Shown piece after piece: positions 1-5,649 of a DNA stretch of 5,649 bases. The notes beneath the pieces were generated by a model that made no database searches, was not told the DNA's origin, and worked only from the letters and a program-made list of their open reading frames with translations. How positions within the stretch are numbered: the stretch's first letter is position 1; every line of letters begins with the position of its first letter. The DNA comes from an uncultured Prevotellaceae bacterium (GTDB lineage Bacteria; Bacteroidota; Bacteroidia; Bacteroidales; Bacteroidaceae), in the NCBI GenBank assembly GCA_947176655.1, contig CAMWRK010000148.1:1-5649 (forward strand). The letters are read 5' to 3'. The position numbers and the translations under genes were made by a program.

Positions 1-1181
1 ACTCCGAATATTTCGTCTATCAACTTGCCTTTCCCCATCGTGGAGTCTACTTCAACACCGCATTTCTTTGCCACTTCGCGCATTTCGTCATCGCTCATGC
101 TTTCCAGATCGTAGCCGGTTTTCTCCTTTATGGCCTCCAGAATAGGCAAACGGCGGAACGGCGCCTTGAATGAAATGGTCTTGCCGTCTATTTCCGTTTC
201 TGGTTTTCCGTTTACGGCTATGCAGATACGTTCCAGTACCTTTTCTGTGAATGACATCATCCAGTTGTAGTCCTTATACTGTACGTACAGCTCCATGCAG
301 GTGAACTCCGGGTTATGGTTCTTGTCCATGCCCTCGTTGCGGAAGTTCTTCCCTATTTCGTACACTCCCTCGAACCCGCCTACTATGAGCCTTTTCAGGT
401 ACAGCTCCGTGGCTATGCGGCAGTACAGGTCTGTGTCCAGACTGTTGTGGTGCGTGATGAACGGTCGTGCACTGGCACCGCCTGGTATGCTTTGCAGTAT
501 TGGTGTCTCCACCTCTGTATATCCGGCCTCGTCCAGACACTGGCGCAGTGTGCTTATCACCTTGGTACGTTTCAGGAAGGTATCCTTTACTCCCTCGTTG
601 ACTATGAGGTCTACGTATCTCTGGCGGAAACGCAGTTCGGGATCGGAGAACGCATCGAAGACCTTGCCCTCAGAGTCTGTCTTCACCACAGGTAGCGGAC
701 GCAGGCTCTTGGCCAATACCGTCAGTTCCGTACAGTGTATGCTTATCTCGCCGGTCTTTGTGCGGAATACATATCCTTTGACACCGATGAAATCGCCAAG
801 GTCAAGAAGTTTCTTGAACACGGTGTTGTACATCGTTGTATCTTCTGCATCCGGACACAGCGCGTCGCGGGTGACATACACTTGTATGCGTCCTTTACTG
901 TCCATCAGTTCCACGAAGCTGGCCTTGCCCATGATACGTCGGCTCATCATTCTTCCGGCCACGCACACCATGCGGCTGTTCTCTGCCGTTGCCTGTGTGG
1001 GGATGTCCTCGCCCTGCTCGTTCTTTGTAGTTGGAAGGTCGGTGAATTCCTCCTTTATGTCTGTGGAAAATGCGTCGGTCGGATATTCTGCCGCAGGATA
1101 TGGGTCTATGCCCAGTTCGCGCATCTGGCGCAGGTTGTTGCGACGGACTATTTCTTGCTCGCTCAATTCTTGTACGCTCAT
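1..1181 (-). CDS. lysS: Lysyl-tRNA synthetase, class II (N-terminal 393 residues; 3' end off the left edge)
   Basis: Cytoplasmic enzyme that charges tRNA-Lys with lysine using ATP. The reading frame is open from the ATG at 1181-1179 to the left edge without a stop. The N-terminus (MSVQELSEQEIVRRNNL) resembles Bacteroidales LysRS. Residues about 70-155 form the OB-fold anticodon-binding domain (VAGRMMSRRIMGKASFVEL, then GRIQVYVTRD). The class II catalytic domain starts near residue 180: motif 1 covers about 190-228 (RYVDLIVNEG to VETPIL), followed by GGASARPFITHHN (234-246), and motif 2 is FRNEGMDKNHNPEFT (280-294). Motif 3 and the C-terminus lie outside the window. Family length is from memory about 500-580 residues, so roughly two thirds is present. 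The linker at about 50-70 is polar and seems a little long. Isoleucine is coded mostly by ATA. The start is chosen because homologues begin at this point and a TACCTTTG box lies 35 bp upstream. There is no Shine-Dalgarno. Confidence 0.97.
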   Translation of the reverse strand, partial: MSVQELSEQEIVRRNNLRQMRELGIDPYPAAEYPTDAFSTDIKEEFTDLPTTKNEQGEDIPTQATAENSRMVCVAGRMMSRRIMGKASFVELMDSKGRIQVYVTRDALCPDAEDTTMYNTVFKKLLDLGDFIGVKGYVFRTKTGEISIHCTELTVLAKSLRPLPVVKTDSEGKVFDAFSDPELRFRQRYVDLIVNEGVKDTFLKRTKVISTLRQCLDEAGYTEVETPILQSIPGGASARPFITHHNSLDTDLYCRIATELYLKRLIVGGFEGVYEIGKNFRNEGMDKNHNPEFTCMELYVQYKDYNWMMSFTEKVLERICIAVNGKPETEIDGKTISFKAPFRRLPILEAIKEKTGYDLESMSDDEMREVAKKCGVEVDSTMGKGKLIDEIFG

Positions 1182-1216
1182 AAATATTCTGTCTATGTTG
1201 TCGATTCTTTCATGCA

Positions 1217-1224
1217 CAAAGGTA
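1217..1224 (-). promoter_or_regulatory. Probable -7 promoter element of lysS (TACCTTTG on the minus strand)
   Basis: The minus strand reads TACCTTTG here, an exact match to the Bacteroidetes -7 consensus TAnnTTTG. It points toward lysS and leaves 35 bp before the ATG, so the leader would be short (roughly 25-32 nt). I see no clear TTTG -33 box at the usual spacing of about 19-21 bp, where the plus strand reads around gtgcgggaat. The call therefore rests on the -7 match and its position alone. Confidence 0.6.
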
Positions 1225-1266
1225 CAAAAAAATACCGAATGTGCGGGAATAACCGTTAAATAATAT

Positions 1267-1274
1267 TACCTTTG
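1267..1274 (+). promoter_or_regulatory. Probable -7 promoter element of the porin gene (TACCTTTG)
   Basis: TACCTTTG matches the Bacteroidetes TAnnTTTG -7 consensus and lies 33 bp before the porin ATG, implying a short, A-rich leader. No clear TTTG -33 box is found about 20 bp upstream, so expression may be weak or depend on an activator; that is inference. The match overlaps a TTG at 1272 that is in frame with the porin gene, an argument against using that TTG as the start. Confidence 0.6.
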
Positions 1275-1307
1275 TCAAGCCAATACATTAAAAACTACCA
1301 TAATATA

Positions 1308-2495
1308 ATGAAACTGAAATTCGTAGTGCCGGTCATCTGTGTCGTTGTTTTCTCTCTTCCTTCCGGTGCCCAGCTTGCAGCTAACGAGGAATATCTGGAC
1401 GGTTATGATCATTCTCTCCAGGCCTATATCACAGACAGACTTGCCCGTTCCTCCGGGCATGCGGGGAAGGTCTCGGACGGAATGCCTGGCGCAAAGAAAT
1501 GGAAGGTGGCCGACTATGTTACCGTGCCCAAGTTCGGCGGCTATGTGGTGACTACCTACAAGTACGACAACAGAGAGAGCAAGGAAGGCGGTGACGGATT
1601 CGGGCTTCGCTTTCTGCGTCTGTATCTGGATGGCACGGTGTTACGCGATTTCAGCTACCGGGTGCAGCTGAATGTCTCCGGAGAACCGGGAACAAAGAAC
1701 GGAGCCCGTATAGTGGACGCTTTTATCGCCTGGCAGAAGTGGAAGGCTTTCGGCATAAAAGTGGGTCAGTACAAGCGTTGCTTCACTTTCGAGAACCCTA
1801 TGAATCCATGGGATATATCCAATGGAGATTATGCGCAACTGACAAAGCATTTCTCCGGTATGGGCAGCGATCTGTACAAAGGAGCGGCCAACAACTGTGG
1901 CCGAGACATTGGCGTACAATTCTATGGAGATGCTTTACATGTAGGCAGGACACATCACTATCTGCTGCATTATCAGGCTGGTGTATACAATGGACAAGGC
2001 ATAAACAATACCGATAAGGATAAGGAGAAAGACTATATCGCCACGCTGCAGCTACAGCCGGTCAAGGGGCTGTATTTCGGCATATTCGGATGGAGCGGTT
2101 CTTTTCATGACGGTGTACAGAGTAACTATTTCAAACGCTGGTCTGCCGGTGTTAGCTACGAGGGACTGTTCTCGGCTCGTACCGAATACGCCCGTAATAT
2201 CTATGCTGCCGGTGCCGATACCAAGGGCATAGGGCGCAAGTCGGATGCCTGGTACATACGTTTCGGTGTTCCGGCCTGGAGGTGGTTCAGGGTGAATTGC
2301 GGTTACGATGCCTATCGTTCCGACATGACTTCCATGGTGTCTCTCAACTCTGTTTACAGTCTCGGTCTGCAAGCCCGTCCGCACAAGAACCTGCAATTCC
2401 AGTTGCAGTGGAACTACTGTCACGACAATGCCGCCACGCTTGTGGCCGAAAAGGATTATCACCAGCTTAATGCGCAGGCCTATATCCGTTTCTGA
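1308..2495 (+). CDS. Outer-membrane porin, phosphate-selective porin O/P (OprO/OprP-like) family
   Basis: Predicted 395-residue outer-membrane beta-barrel that lets small solutes, possibly anions, enter the periplasm. The N-terminus MKLKFVVPVICVVVFSLPSG followed by AQ is a signal peptide, probably cut after AQ (residue 22). Residues about 23-70 are a polar lead-in. From about 75 on there are alternating amphipathic strands rich in Tyr, Trp and Gly, including LRFLRLYLDGTV (100-111), FSYRVQLNVSG (115-125), IVDAFIAWQ (135-143) and GIKVGQYKRCFTFENP (149-164), the typical Porin_O_P layout. It ends in AQAYIRF, a terminal Phe as barrel-assembly signals require. An in-frame TTG at 1272 would add 12 residues, but it sits inside the -7 box and ahead of a good signal peptide, so I use the ATG. 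There is no Shine-Dalgarno; the leader is A-rich. It is transcribed alone, divergent from lysS. Ion selectivity is not deducible; phosphate in the family name should not be read as the substrate. Confidence 0.85.
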   Translation: MKLKFVVPVICVVVFSLPSGAQLAANEEYLDGYDHSLQAYITDRLARSSGHAGKVSDGMPGAKKWKVADYVTVPKFGGYVVTTYKYDNRESKEGGDGFGLRFLRLYLDGTVLRDFSYRVQLNVSGEPGTKNGARIVDAFIAWQKWKAFGIKVGQYKRCFTFENPMNPWDISNGDYAQLTKHFSGMGSDLYKGAANNCGRDIGVQFYGDALHVGRTHHYLLHYQAGVYNGQGINNTDKDKEKDYIATLQLQPVKGLYFGIFGWSGSFHDGVQSNYFKRWSAGVSYEGLFSARTEYARNIYAAGADTKGIGRKSDAWYIRFGVPAWRWFRVNCGYDAYRSDMTSMVSLNSVYSLGLQARPHKNLQFQLQWNYCHDNAATLVAEKDYHQLNAQAYIRF

Positions 2496-2530
2496 GTAGT
2501 TGCGGAGAGATTATTACCGCTTTTGGTTCA

Positions 2531-2569
2531 TGTGCGCTTCTCTGCTGATTCTGGGGGGGGGAGCGCACA
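2531..2569. terminator. Hairpin between convergent genes, possible bidirectional terminator
   Basis: TGTGCGCT (2531-2538) pairs perfectly with AGCGCACA (2562-2569). The stem can lengthen by about five pairs, because TTCTC at 2539-2543 can pair with the G run using G-C and G-U pairs. The loop includes part of a nine-G tract at 2553-2561. It lies 35 bp after the porin stop and 41 bp after the pbpC stop on the opposite strand, the right place to end both transcripts. There is no strong T tract on either side (caggtttatat follows on the plus strand), so it is not a textbook intrinsic terminator. The rest of 2496-2610 shows nothing else convincing. Confidence 0.55.
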
Positions 2570-2610
2570 CAGGTTTATATAAGTGTCAGATGAGTAGTTG
2601 GAATTAAGTG

Positions 2611-4839
2611 CTACATGACAATTACGGTTACTGACTGTTCGTATCCGTAGGAATCAACGACAACCAATCTGTGTATGCCTCTGCTGAACAGCACAGACAT
2701 CTGGTGGATGTCTGTGGTAGAACCGAGATAGGAATTGTCCAAATGCCAGAAGATTTCCGCCGTAGGGTCGGCATGTGCCACAGAGCAGTTCAAAGCCGCT
2801 AACGTTCCGTCGCTCTGTACTGGCAGTGACACCACGCTGCCGTCTGCCGGATAGATGAAGTGCATCGGCTGAACATCGGTACGCGATGCTATTTGCATGG
2901 TCTTCAAAGTAGTAGGTTGATATGTAGAGTGCGTTTTCCGATAATAATGCTCCATCACAGGCGGCAGCACGAAGCATCGTTCGGTTTCGGTATTGTCGGC
3001 TGCTATCACTTCCTGGCAATAAGGACAAGAACGACTCTTCTGTGCATTTTTAGGTACAACAGACTGTACAGTTTCTGTGCAGTTGCGCCCAGCAATATGT
3101 CCTGACTGGTGGCAAAGTGTGGCTTTAATGCCGTCAGTTGCATGTTGTACGTCAAACCACCCCGTCGGAGGCAGCAGGTTAAAGATGTCGAACATCACTG
3201 GGCCTGCGGTACGTGCGCCCGTCAAGCCAGGTGCAGAGCTTCCATTTGCATTGCCAGTCCACACACCGACGGCATATTCCGGCGTAATGCCGATTGCCCA
3301 GCCGTCGCGCGAACCATAGCTTGTCCCGGTCTTCCATCCAATTTGCCGGGTAGATGTCACACGTCGCCAATCCATCTGGTCTGGTCGGCGTACATTGCGC
3401 ATGGCTTCAAACGTAGCATGTAGTGCCATGCGGTCTGCAAAGGGGAAGTTTGCAAAGCGAATGCTGTCTCCGACGCCCTGATACCAGGCCGCCATATTCG
3501 CATAAAGTTTCGTTATGTCAAGTAGTCGCACTTCTGCACCGCCTAATACGAGCGACAGACCGTAATGATTGTTCGTTTTGTTGAGCGACGACAGACCTGC
3601 ATTTTTCAACAGTTCGGCAAATCGCATTGTTCCGTACTCTTTAAGCAGATGTACACTCGGAACATTGAGCGAGAGTGAAAGTGCCTCGTCTGCCGGCACG
3701 GCACCGGTGAATGTTCCGTCGAAGTTCTTGGGTACAAAGCCGCCGAAGTCTGTGGGAACATCGGGCAGTAGCATCTGCGGCAGCAGGATTCCCTCCTGCA
3801 ATGCAGCGCAGTATAGCAGAGGTTTGAGGATACTGCCCGAGCTACGGGGGGCACGGGAGATGTCAATCCACTTGCCCTCGCGTTCGCGGTTCATGTCGCT
3901 GTTGCCACAGCATGCGACCGCTTCCCCGCTCCTTACCTCTACGACAACCGCAGCAAGGTCATTTACCCTTTCTGATGACAGTTCCTGACTCCAACGGTTT
4001 ACAACCTCTTCCAGTCGTTTTTGAAGTGGCAGATCGATATGTGTACGGATACGTTCTCCGTGTTGAACGGCATTGCAACGTTCCACCAGATGCGGTGCGT
4101 ATTGCGGCATCGGGTAAGGTTCTCCGATAAGTGGTTCTTCTGCCGAGAGTTCATACTCCAATTCGGATAGATAACCTTGTGTGTAAAGCCGTCGCAACAG
4201 ACGATTACGCTTGGCTAACAGTGCATCGCGGTTGCGTGAAAGATGAACGGATGAAGGCGCATTCTGCAGTACGGCAAGTGTCGCGGCTTCCGCCCATGAT
4301 AGTTCGCTGCCGTCATTGCCCAGATAACGCCATAAGGCTGCATCGATGCCCACTACATTGCCGCCAAATGGAGCGTGCGTCGCATAGATGCGCAGAATTT
4401 CTTCTTTGGAACAGCGGGCTTCCAGACGGGTGGCCATGAATATCTCGACAATCTTCTGCCATATCGTGCGTGGCTTCCGCCGCGACAGGCGGATGACCTG
4501 CATTGTCAGGGTACTTCCGCCGCTTAATATCCTGCCGCCACGAATATTTTGCACGGCTGCACGAACAAGGGCTTTCGGGCTTGCACCGATATGCCGCCAG
4601 AACGTACGGTCTTCAAATTCTATGAGTGCCGTGACGAATTTCTGTGGCAGCGAATCGGCTGGCGGGAAACGACATTGCCCGTCGTCGGCAATGCGGGCAC
4701 CGAGCAGATGTCCGTTGCGGTCGGTCACGACGGTCGAATAGGCAGTGTTCTCGAACAGGTCGCGCGGCAGGCAAAAGAACCACAGCAGCAGGATGAATCC
4801 TGCCGCCATGGCTGCTGCATATTTCACTGTGCGTCTCAT
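2611..4839 (-). CDS. pbpC: Penicillin-binding protein 1C: bifunctional peptidoglycan glycosyltransferase/transpeptidase
   Basis: Inner-membrane protein of 742 residues facing the periplasm, predicted to polymerise lipid II and cross-link peptidoglycan. Residues about 7-24 form one membrane anchor. The GT51 glycosyltransferase domain follows: EDRTFWRH (76-83, catalytic Glu76), GGSTLTMQ (107-114), RKPRTIWQKIVEIF (121-134), KEEILRIY with FGGNVVGIDAA (145-168) and LSWAEAATLAVLQNAPS (180-196). The transpeptidase domain has all three active-site motifs: SILK (Ser336, Lys339), SLN (390-392) and KTGT (503-506). A cysteine-containing linker (Cys576, 587, 605, 608) leads to a C-terminal domain at about 660-740 that fits the PBP1C-specific BiPBP_C domain, which separates it from PBP1A. 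The start is the ATG at 4839-4837, overlapping the macroglobulin stop as ATGA and preceded by GGAGGT. An upstream in-frame ATG at 4926 would add 29 residues inside the neighbour and ahead of the membrane anchor, so I reject it. Compared with lysS it uses ATA little (8 of 35 Ile codons by my count). Confidence 0.95.
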   Translation of the reverse strand: MRRTVKYAAAMAAGFILLLWFFCLPRDLFENTAYSTVVTDRNGHLLGARIADDGQCRFPPADSLPQKFVTALIEFEDRTFWRHIGASPKALVRAAVQNIRGGRILSGGSTLTMQVIRLSRRKPRTIWQKIVEIFMATRLEARCSKEEILRIYATHAPFGGNVVGIDAALWRYLGNDGSELSWAEAATLAVLQNAPSSVHLSRNRDALLAKRNRLLRRLYTQGYLSELEYELSAEEPLIGEPYPMPQYAPHLVERCNAVQHGERIRTHIDLPLQKRLEEVVNRWSQELSSERVNDLAAVVVEVRSGEAVACCGNSDMNREREGKWIDISRAPRSSGSILKPLLYCAALQEGILLPQMLLPDVPTDFGGFVPKNFDGTFTGAVPADEALSLSLNVPSVHLLKEYGTMRFAELLKNAGLSSLNKTNNHYGLSLVLGGAEVRLLDITKLYANMAAWYQGVGDSIRFANFPFADRMALHATFEAMRNVRRPDQMDWRRVTSTRQIGWKTGTSYGSRDGWAIGITPEYAVGVWTGNANGSSAPGLTGARTAGPVMFDIFNLLPPTGWFDVQHATDGIKATLCHQSGHIAGRNCTETVQSVVPKNAQKSRSCPYCQEVIAADNTETERCFVLPPVMEHYYRKTHSTYQPTTLKTMQIASRTDVQPMHFIYPADGSVVSLPVQSDGTLAALNCSVAHADPTAEIFWHLDNSYLGSTTDIHQMSVLFSRGIHRLVVVDSYGYEQSVTVIVM

Positions 4840-5649
4840 TTCACCACCTCCACGAATCGCGAGGCCGATACGGTGCGGCACGAGGTGTCGTACATATCTT
4901 CGCACACGGTCGGCGGCATCAGGCATCGGCTGCAGTAAGCGGCACGCAGACGCACTTTGAAGGTACGGCTTTCACCGACTTTCAGACCGAAGTACCAGCT
5001 TATGCGGTTATCACGTATATCGGTATAGTCGCCCGATTCGGCGGTGTGTCCGTTCACCATGCGTTCATTCCAAATTTCCCAGCCGGATGGTATGGAGTAG
5101 GTCAGTGCCAGTGACCGTGTCTCATTTGTTGCCTTGTGAACAGTTATCTCAGCATAGAACTCATAGCCCTGTGTGAGTCGCTCTGGTTTTACCGTCTTGC
5201 CGTTGAAGTCCGTATAGCGGATGTCGAACCGTATGCCTTTGGCTACGGCAGGTAGTTGTTCGGTTACTTTTGGCTGGCGACTTGTCGTCAGCGACAGATG
5301 CACGTCGTGATTTCCTTTGTTCCAGACGCGGACAACACCGCAGTTCGGATCGTTTTCCATCGTGTGGATGCCTTTGATTTTACGGAGTGAAACGCTTTTG
5401 CCGCCTTTTGGCTGGATTAGTATCTCTGTTGCAACGTCACCGAATATTTCGGCGACACGATTCATTGCTACACTGACAAATGCTACTTCCTGCGTCGTGC
5501 AGTTGGAGACGGAGAACTCCTTCGCTATTTCACGTGCCAGCTTCAATGCCCTGTCGTTCTGCTCCGCAAGTATCCACGTCTCCAGTTCCATTGCCTTGTC
5601 GCGCAGAGGGGACTGGAAGGTGGACCGCGCATCAGGTGTCATCACGCAG
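4836..5649 (-). CDS. Bacterial alpha-2-macroglobulin family protein, C-terminal 270 residues (5' end off the right edge)
   Basis: C-terminal part of a large periplasmic or lipid-anchored protease-trapping protein (E. coli YfhM family). The frame is open to the right edge; the GTG/ATG near 5645-5640 are internal codons, not starts. In window numbering, residues about 1-55 (MTPDARSTFQSPLRDKAMELETWIL to TTQEVAFVSVAMNR) are helical and fit the end of the thioester-type helical barrel. Residues about 70-265 are beta-rich, including GVVRVWNKGNHDVHLSLTTS, GYEFYAEITVHK and LALTYSIPSGWEIWNER, and match the final macroglobulin domain of bacterial homologues. The tail carries four cysteines in a 16-residue stretch before CEDMYD and just after it, then ends FVEVVK. 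The thioester and bait regions, signal peptide and lipobox are outside the window, so I cannot say whether it is a thioester or non-thioester type. It is upstream of pbpC with a 4-bp ATGA overlap, as in the classic yfhM-pbpC pair; its promoter is not in view. Confidence 0.9.
   Translation of the reverse strand, partial: CVMTPDARSTFQSPLRDKAMELETWILAEQNDRALKLAREIAKEFSVSNCTTQEVAFVSVAMNRVAEIFGDVATEILIQPKGGKSVSLRKIKGIHTMENDPNCGVVRVWNKGNHDVHLSLTTSRQPKVTEQLPAVAKGIRFDIRYTDFNGKTVKPERLTQGYEFYAEITVHKATNETRSLALTYSIPSGWEIWNERMVNGHTAESGDYTDIRDNRISWYFGLKVGESRTFKVRLRAAYCSRCLMPPTVCEDMYDTSCRTVSASRFVEVVK
4846..4851 (-). promoter_or_regulatory. Shine-Dalgarno GGAGGT that sets the pbpC start
   Basis: The minus strand reads GGAGGT, then six bases, then ATG at 4839. 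Strong Shine-Dalgarno sites are uncommon in Bacteroidetes, so this one supports ribosome re-initiation on pbpC after the overlapping macroglobulin stop. Caution: the bases also encode the Val-Glu-Val-Val-Lys end of the macroglobulin, a partly conserved tail, so the match may be partly forced by coding. Confidence 0.6.

Larger units (their letters stand above)
1216..1275. repeat. 9-bp perfect inverted repeat holding both divergent -7 boxes
   Basis: ACAAAGGTA at 1216-1224 and TACCTTTGT at 1267-1275 are exact reverse complements separated by 42 bp. Each arm contains the -7 box of the gene on its side. The 42-bp centre is A/T-rich except for a short GC stretch near 1241-1247. It may be only two good promoters in opposite directions rather than a regulator site. 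Confidence 0.5.

Noticed and set aside
1193..1213. Six-codon upstream frame (MKESTT) in the lysS leader on the minus strand, a possible attenuator peptide
   Set aside because: It begins about where transcription should start from the TACCTTTG box, has no lysine codon run beyond one AAA, no ribosome site and no paired hairpins.
295..1263. Long plus-strand open frame (322 codons) opposite lysS, and two overlapping plus-strand frames at 315-695 and 735-1259
   Set aside because: They are antisense to a clear lysS reading frame with motifs 1 and 2, show no recognisable domain, and end in the lysS promoter region. They are shadows of lysS codon structure.
2493..2600. Direct repeat TGAGTAGTTG at 2493-2502 and 2591-2600 flanking the hairpin
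   Set aside because: Ten bases only, one copy overlaps the porin stop codon, and nothing between looks like an inserted element. Chance or a small old duplication; too weak to call an attachment site or a target duplication.
4840..4926. Longer pbpC starting at the ATG at 4926-4924 (771 residues)
   Set aside because: It would overlap the conserved end of the macroglobulin and put 29 Arg/His-rich residues ahead of the membrane anchor. The ATG at 4839 has a Shine-Dalgarno and the typical ATGA overlap.
5640..5645. GTG or ATG near the right edge as the start of a 269-residue protein
   Set aside because: The frame stays open upstream to the edge, and the sequence that follows is an internal part of the macroglobulin helical domain with no signal peptide.
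1..5649. tRNA or rRNA genes, CRISPR repeats, insertion sequence ends, phage or toxin-antitoxin genes
   Set aside because: I looked on both strands and saw none; genes with clear functions cover nearly all of the window, and the two intergenic gaps are 126 and 115 bp.

Overview
The window looks like chromosomal DNA from a member of the Bacteroidales (Bacteroides, Prevotella or a close relative; I cannot fix the genus). The reasons are the sequence character of the lysyl-tRNA synthetase, two TAnnTTTG boxes of the kind read by the Bacteroidetes primary sigma factor, an A-rich leader without a Shine-Dalgarno before the porin gene, and an OprO/OprP-like porin with a signal peptide ending in AQ.

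Layout. Positions 1-1181 (minus) hold the first 393 codons of lysS, which runs off the left edge. Positions 1182-1307 are a divergent intergenic region with two mirror-image copies of TACCTTTG, one facing lysS and one facing the porin gene. Positions 1308-2495 (plus) encode a 395-residue outer-membrane porin of the phosphate-selective porin O/P type. Positions 2496-2610 separate two convergent genes and contain a strong hairpin with a run of nine G. Positions 4839-2611 (minus) encode penicillin-binding protein 1C (pbpC, 742 residues). Positions 5649-4836 (minus) are the last 270 codons of a bacterial alpha-2-macroglobulin, which runs off the right edge. Its stop codon overlaps the pbpC start as ATGA, with a Shine-Dalgarno inside its last codons.

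Functionally there are three separate jobs. lysS is translation housekeeping. The porin is a single-gene unit for solute uptake across the outer membrane; its substrate cannot be read from the sequence. The alpha-2-macroglobulin and pbpC form the well-known protease-trap plus peptidoglycan-synthase pair, also seen as yfhM-pbpC in enterobacteria, proposed to protect and repair the envelope.

I found no mobile element, CRISPR array, tRNA or rRNA gene, and no convincing undescribed system. The points worth a second look are modest: the mirrored promoters, the poly-G hairpin, extra cysteines at the C-terminus of the macroglobulin, a cysteine cluster in PbpC, and a sharp difference in use of the isoleucine codon ATA between lysS and pbpC.
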